Shown piece after piece: positions 5,067 through 7,717 of a DNA stretch of 7,717 bases. The notes beneath the pieces are model-generated. The model was given only the letters and a program-made list of their open reading frames with translations, was not told where the DNA came from and searched no databases. A program made the position numbers and the translations under genes. How positions within the stretch are numbered: position 1 is the first letter of the stretch; each line of letters opens with the position of its first letter. The DNA is from CAZRDB01 sp964598695 (GTDB lineage Bacteria; Armatimonadota; Zipacnadia; UBA1398): NCBI GenBank assembly GCA_964598695.1, contig CAZRDB010000221.1:1-7717 (forward strand), written 5' to 3'.

Positions 5067-7105
5067 CGGGCGCCACTCCCCTCCGCCGGCGCGGACTCGG
5101 CGGCGATGTCGACCCGTGCCTCCGCCTCGAGGGTCGTCTCCGAGCCGACGCGTACCGGTGCGCCGTCGGAGAGCAACGGCGACGGCCGAACGATCACGCG
5201 GTCGCCCTCCGCGATCCCGGTGAGCGCCTCGATCAGGCCGGGGCCCGCGGGCGCGAACCGTGCCAGGCGTAGCTCGGCCATACCGCTCTCGCCGACGACC
5301 CAGGCGCCGGTGAGCGACTCGTTGCGCCACTCGGCGTCGGCCGGGATCGCGATGCCGTCACGCTTGCCCACGGGCACCAGCAGCCGCCCGAAGAGGCCCG
5401 ATGTGAGGCCCGCGCTCGGGACGAGGTCGGCCTTCACGAGAAACGTCCGCGTCGTCGGGTCCGACGCCGGCACGACACTGCTGACCGTCGCGAGGAACTG
5501 CTTACCGGGGGCCGAGTCCACCTCGACCGGGAGTGTGTCGTTGAGCCGGATGTCACCCACTTGCCCCTCGGGCACATCGCAGTGGATCCGGAACTGATCG
5601 TTCGGCTCGACCACGATCAGGACGATGCCCGGTGAGGCCATGTCGCCCGGGTCGACCATGCGCTTGGTGACGACGCCGCCGAACGGCGCCCGGATCACGT
5701 GGTCGTCGACCACGACGTGGGCCGCCTGGGCCGCGGCGGCCGAGAAGGCGAGCTGGGCCTGGGCGACCTCGACCTGCCGGGCCGAGACCTCGGCGGAGAG
5801 CAGGCCGGTCTGCGCCGCCCGGTAGGCCTCCTGGAGCTGGCGAAGCTGCTCGGGCCGGGCGCCGGCGTAGGCGACATCGCGCTGCTTCTGGGCGATGGCG
5901 AGCGCCGCCTCGGCCTTGCGAACCGATTCCTCGGCCTGCTGGATCTCCTGGTCGCGCGGTCCCTCGTGTACCAGGGAGGCCTGCGCCCGGGCCTGCGCGA
6001 GCGCGGCCTCGGCCTGGGCGACGCCCTGGCGGGCGGTCTCGATGTCCTGCGCGCGCGGTCCCTCCTCGACGAGCGAGGCCTGCTCGCGCGCCTTGAGCAC
6101 ATCGGCCCGGGCCTGCGCCACCCGCTGGCGCGCCCGGACCACCTCCTCGGCCGAGTCGCCCTCGCCGACCAGCGAGGCCTGCTGGCGCGTCACCTCGAGC
6201 TGGCCCTTGGCCTGCTCCCAGGCGAGCTTCGCTTCGTCGTACCGCTGCGCGCTGATCACGTTCGCTTGGTGGAGCGCCTCGAGCCGGCGGAAGGTCGCGT
6301 CCGCCGTCTGGAACGAGACCTCGGCCATGCGGAGCTGCTCGGCCGCCTGGTTGCGGCGCTGGCCCTCGACCTCATTGAGCGCCGATTGCGCGGTGACCAA
6401 CTGAGCCTCGGCCTGCTCGACCGAGGCCATGACCTGACGGCGCTCCTGGGGCCGGGCGCCCTCCTCGAGGGCCGAGAGGCCCTGTCGGGCCTGGGCGACC
6501 CGGGCCTCGGCCTGCCGGACCGACTCGCCGGCGGCGTCGCGCTCCTGGCGGCGCGCGCCCTCGCGCAGGATGTCGAGCTGCTCCTGCGCGGCGCTCACGA
6601 CAGCGTGGGCCTGCCGCACCGAGGCGTCGGCCTGGTCCTTCTCCTCGGCCCGGGCGCCGGTCTCGCCCATCGCGAGATCCTGCTGGGCCTGCACGGCCCG
6701 CGAGTCGGCCGTGGCCCGATCGACCTTCTCCTGAAGGAGGGACTGCTCGACGGCTGCCCGGGCGGAGCGGACCTGGGCCGCGGCCCGGCTGGCCTCGGCG
6801 CCCGCGCGGCGCGCGTCGAGCCGCACGAGCACCTGGCCCGGCTCGACCCGGTCACCCTCGGCCACCGAGACCTCGGAAACGCGGGCCATCACGACGGCCG
6901 CCAGCTCGGCGCGTCGCAGTGGCTGCACTTGGCCCGCGATCTCGGTGTAGTCCGAGATCGGCTGCTTGACGGCCGCACAGACGGTCACATCGAGCGGGCT
7001 CCCGGCGGGGCCGGAGTGCTCGGCGTGGCCGCCGCGGCGGCACCCGGCGAGGCCGAGCGCGAGTGGGAGGGCGAGCAGAACGAGAGAGACCGGATGCCGC
7101 TTCAC
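5063..7105 (-). CDS. Periplasmic adaptor (membrane fusion) lipoprotein with greatly extended coiled-coil hairpin
   Basis: Periplasmic adaptor that links the RND pump to the TolC channel. At 680 residues it is far longer than AcrA or YbhG types (about 330-400). The start is GTG with AAGGAGG six bases upstream. Residues 1-22 are a lipoprotein signal with lipobox LAGC (C22), so it should be lipid-anchored. Domains in order: first half of the lipoyl/barrel-sandwich domain (about 55-98, SEVSVAEGDRVEPGQVLVRL); a huge alpha-helical hairpin (about 100-463); second lipoyl half (466-500, IRAPFGGVVTKRMVDPGD); beta-barrel (about 503-580); membrane-proximal domain (about 585-655). The hairpin tip is the usual LHQANVISAQRYDEAK (278-293). 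The extra length consists of 33-residue repeats carrying an EGxR-type box, placed symmetrically in both arms. The gene ends in ATGA overlapping the pump start. The reading frame is clean, so the expansion is not a frameshift product. Confidence 0.95.
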   Translation of the reverse strand: MKRHPVSLVLLALPLALGLAGCRRGGHAEHSGPAGSPLDVTVCAAVKQPISDYTEIAGQVQPLRRAELAAVVMARVSEVSVAEGDRVEPGQVLVRLDARRAGAEASRAAAQVRSARAAVEQSLLQEKVDRATADSRAVQAQQDLAMGETGARAEEKDQADASVRQAHAVVSAAQEQLDILREGARRQERDAAGESVRQAEARVAQARQGLSALEEGARPQERRQVMASVEQAEAQLVTAQSALNEVEGQRRNQAAEQLRMAEVSFQTADATFRRLEALHQANVISAQRYDEAKLAWEQAKGQLEVTRQQASLVGEGDSAEEVVRARQRVAQARADVLKAREQASLVEEGPRAQDIETARQGVAQAEAALAQARAQASLVHEGPRDQEIQQAEESVRKAEAALAIAQKQRDVAYAGARPEQLRQLQEAYRAAQTGLLSAEVSARQVEVAQAQLAFSAAAAQAAHVVVDDHVIRAPFGGVVTKRMVDPGDMASPGIVLIVVEPNDQFRIHCDVPEGQVGDIRLNDTLPVEVDSAPGKQFLATVSSVVPASDPTTRTFLVKADLVPSAGLTSGLFGRLLVPVGKRDGIAIPADAEWRNESLTGAWVVGESGMAELRLARFAPAGPGLIEALTGIAEGDRVIVRPSPLLSDGAPVRVGSETTLEAEARVDIAAESAPAEGSGAR
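5780..6175 (-). repeat. Four tandem 99-bp coding repeats, descending arm of the adaptor hairpin
   Basis: Residues 311-442 of the adaptor form four tandem units of exactly 33 residues, starting at 311, 344, 377 and 410. Each has a glycine box near its start (G316, G349, G382, G415; for example LVEEGPRAQD, LVHEGPRDQE, AYAGARPEQ) followed by an Ala/Gln-rich helix of the type VAQAEAALAQA. The similarity is visible in DNA: the 13-mer CGCGCGGTCCCTC (plus strand) starts at 5953 and again at 6052, 99 bases apart. The last unit is the most diverged. Confidence 0.85.
6377..6673 (-). repeat. Three tandem 99-bp coding repeats, ascending arm of the adaptor hairpin
   Basis: Residues 145-243 form three 33-residue units with the glycine box at G150, G183 and G216 (TGARAEE, EGARRQE, EGARPQE), each followed by a helix such as SVRQAEARVAQA. 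A fourth, weaker copy follows (G248, EGQRRNQ, then residues to about 276) just before the hairpin tip. The boxes mirror those of the descending arm around residue 282.5: 216 pairs with 349, 183 with 382, 150 with 415. Confidence 0.82.
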
Positions 7106-7111
7106 CGAGGG

Positions 7112-7118
7112 CCTCCTT
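7112..7118 (-). promoter_or_regulatory. Shine-Dalgarno that fixes the adaptor GTG start
   Basis: AAGGAGG on the minus strand, six bases before GTG at 7105. The GTG opens a canonical lipoprotein signal (MKRHPVSLVLLAL...LAGC), so this weak codon is preferred over any other start. Confidence 0.85.
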
Positions 7119-7165
7119 CATGGGTCGCGGTCGGGGTCGCCGACACATGGATCGGGTCATGTCTG

Positions 7166-7184
7166 CGGGGCGTCGGTCGCCCCG
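7166..7184 (-). other. GC-rich intercistronic hairpin
   Basis: A perfect 7-bp stem (CGGGGCG at 7166-7172 with CGCCCCG at 7178-7184) and a 5-base loop, between the DUF2892 stop and the adaptor start. On the transcript the 3' side is CAGACATGACCC, with no U-tract, so it is not an intrinsic terminator. It could act in mRNA processing or stability, or simply reflect GC content. Confidence 0.4.
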
Positions 7185-7247
7185 AGCGGCTGCGGGCGCA
7201 ATGGGCACACGCGGGCGTTCGCCGCAGCCCGTCGCAGACCTGCCGCC

Positions 7248-7463
7248 CTACCCCCCGGAGTGCCTGGAGGCGGCCTCGGCTGGAACGCCGAGCTTCCGGA
7301 GCAGGAACTGCATCGGGCAGAAGTCGGTGAGCCCGAACTGGAAGAGGTTGAGGCCCACGAAGATGGTCCAGACGAGCCACCAGGGGCTCACGAACCACCC
7401 GAGAGCGGCACTCCCCGCAACCATCAGCCCCGCGATCACACGGATCCATCGCTCAACCGTCAT
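7248..7463 (-). CDS. DUF2892 (YgaP-like transmembrane) small inner membrane protein
   Basis: A 71-residue protein with two hydrophobic segments, about residues 8-24 (RVIAGLMVAGSAALGWFV) and 28-46 (WWLVWTIFVGLNLFQFGLT), followed by the motif DFCPMQFLLRKLGV (47-60). The short length, two helices and the CP...LLxKLG motif fit the DUF2892 family, which also forms the membrane part of E. coli YgaP. The family has no established biochemical function; in YgaP it is fused to a rhodanese domain that handles persulfide sulfur, and relatives often sit near sulfide-responsive genes. This copy has no rhodanese domain. The ATG has GGGAGGTG about four to six bases upstream. It is the first gene after the promoter at about 7500 and probably heads the efflux operon, with a 142-base gap to the adaptor. 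C49 in the DFCPM motif is its only cysteine. Confidence 0.85.
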   Translation of the reverse strand: MTVERWIRVIAGLMVAGSAALGWFVSPWWLVWTIFVGLNLFQFGLTDFCPMQFLLRKLGVPAEAASRHSGG

Positions 7464-7467
7464 GGCG

Positions 7468-7475
7468 CACCTCCC
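7468..7475 (-). promoter_or_regulatory. Shine-Dalgarno of the DUF2892 gene
   Basis: GGGAGGTG on the minus strand, followed by CGCC and ATG. It is strong and well placed, supporting the start at 7463. Confidence 0.75.
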
Positions 7476-7490
7476 ACGCAGCAGATAAAT

Positions 7491-7510
7491 GACGATATGA
7501 TTATATCATC
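7491..7510 (-). promoter_or_regulatory. Promoter with overlapping inverted repeat (candidate operator)
   Basis: An AT-rich island in a GC-rich region, immediately upstream of the DUF2892 gene. On the minus strand it contains TGATATAAT (7508-7500), a perfect extended -10 element (TGn plus TATAAT). A consensus -35 TTGACA lies at 7520-7515; it is only 9 bases from TATAAT but 17 bases from TATCGT (7497-7492), so two overlapping promoters are possible. Transcription would begin at about 7485-7493, giving a leader of about 22-30 bases. The element is embedded in an inverted repeat: GACGATAT (7491-7498) and ATATCATC (7503-7510) match in 7 of 8 positions across a 4-base spacer. This is the size and AT character of ArsR/SmtB-type operators, but the binding protein is not in the window. 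Confidence 0.65.
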
Positions 7511-7551
7511 CGCTTGTCAATGGGCGGTGATCGGGTCCCCGGCTTGCTCGC

Positions 7552-7717
7552 TCAGCGAGGAGCGGTGGGGCCGATGTAGTCGGTCGCGACCACGACATCG
7601 TCGAACCAGACCGTGTTCGGAGCCGTGGGGGCGTCGAGGCCGTTCTGGACGGCCGCGTTCTCAGTCACGTAGTGCAGCAGCCAGTGTATGTTTATATTTA
7701 GGACGGTGATGGACCGC
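7552..7717 (-). CDS. C-terminal end of a truncated protein with VWFDDVVVATDYIGP motif (probable LamG/jelly-roll-like exported protein)
   Basis: A minus-strand frame is open from the window edge to TGA at 7554-7552, giving the last 54 residues of a gene whose start lies outside. It ends NTVWFDDVVVATDYIGPTAPR. The NxVWFDDVVVATxYIGP ending is one I associate with C-termini of hypothetical or lectin-like (concanavalin A/LamG-type, polysaccharide-lyase-like) proteins of environmental bacteria; in such folds this is a last beta-strand. That assignment is from memory and not certain. No catalytic site is visible in the fragment. The edge-proximal codons (about 7682-7705, encoding VLNINIH) are much AT-richer than the rest, unlike the neighbouring genes. 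It is on the same strand as the efflux operon but is separated from it by the promoter island, so it is probably a separate transcription unit. Confidence 0.6.
   Translation of the reverse strand, partial: RSITVLNINIHWLLHYVTENAAVQNGLDAPTAPNTVWFDDVVVATDYIGPTAPR

Larger units (their letters stand above)
7106..7247. other. Intergenic spacer between the DUF2892 gene and the adaptor gene
   Basis: A GC-rich spacer of 142 bases. It holds the GTG-start ribosome binding site of the adaptor and one perfect hairpin (7166-7184). No rho-independent terminator with a U-tract and no clear sigma-70 promoter is visible, so read-through from the DUF2892 gene into the adaptor gene is the simplest reading. An ATG-initiated minus-strand frame from 7208 overlaps the adaptor start but encodes an Arg/Pro-rich out-of-frame product. 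Confidence 0.5.

Noticed and set aside
5067..5330. An 88-residue N-terminal extension of the pump
   Set aside because: The extension is Arg-rich, lies inside the adaptor coding region and shows no RND similarity. The ATG at 5066 with the ATGA overlap and a Shine-Dalgarno gives a normal RND N-terminus.
1503..5597. A plus-strand open frame of about 1364 codons opposite the pump gene
   Set aside because: It is antisense to a clear RND gene and its translation is an Asp/Arg/Gly/His-rich string without domains. Strong GC bias at third codon positions removes stops from the opposite strand, which explains its length.
5780..6673. CRISPR-like array because of regularly spaced repeats
   Set aside because: The 99-bp periodicity is in frame within the adaptor coiled coil, the repeats are diverged and there are no unique spacers.
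5699..7330. A plus-strand open frame of about 543 codons opposite the adaptor gene
   Set aside because: It mirrors the 33-residue repeats of the real gene as low-complexity Gly/Leu/Arg sequence. It has no recognisable domain and is an antisense shadow.
7544..7562. Hairpin-like CTCGCT/AGCGAG around the stop of the right-edge gene as a terminator
   Set aside because: The repeat has only a one-base centre, overlaps the stop codon and is followed by GC-rich sequence without a T-run, so intrinsic termination is not supported.

Overview
The window is GC-rich, with strong G/C preference at third codon positions. All supported genes lie on the minus strand. It comes from a Gram-negative bacterium: there is an outer-membrane TolC-type channel, a lipoprotein periplasmic adaptor and an inner-membrane RND pump. 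The phylum cannot be fixed from the sequence. The C-terminal motif of the right-edge fragment and the FeoB-type motif at the left edge would suit an environmental high-GC lineage such as Myxococcota or Desulfobacterota, but that is a guess.

Layout in transcription order, from high to low coordinates. At the right edge is the C-terminal end of a truncated gene (7552-7717) ending in a VWFDDVVVATDYIGP motif, probably a secreted jelly-roll/lectin-like protein. Next comes a short AT-rich regulatory island (about 7464-7525) with an extended -10 promoter lying inside an inverted repeat, followed by a strong Shine-Dalgarno. Then come a 71-residue DUF2892/YgaP-like two-helix membrane protein (7248-7463), a 142-nt gap with a GC hairpin, an unusually long 680-residue periplasmic adaptor (5063-7105, GTG start), an RND permease of 1103 residues (1755-5066) and a TolC-family channel of 446 residues (418-1758). 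Adaptor, pump and channel are joined by two ATGA stop/start overlaps. After a 54-nt gap lies a 57-residue four-cysteine protein (190-363) with a clear ribosome binding site. After an AT-richer stretch, the first 37 bases of the window encode ALAGNPNTGKT, the G1 motif typical of the ferrous iron transporter FeoB, in a frame with no visible start codon.

Together the three central genes encode a complete tripartite efflux machine spanning both membranes. It is probably co-transcribed with the DUF2892 protein from the promoter at about 7500. The substrate cannot be read from sequence. Metal ions, sulfur species or small organics are all possible. YgaP-type DUF2892 proteins are linked to sulfide/persulfide metabolism elsewhere, which gives one testable idea.

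The most striking item is the adaptor. Its coiled-coil hairpin is several times the usual length and is built from 33-residue repeats arranged symmetrically about the hairpin tip. No CRISPR array, insertion sequence, tRNA or rRNA was seen.
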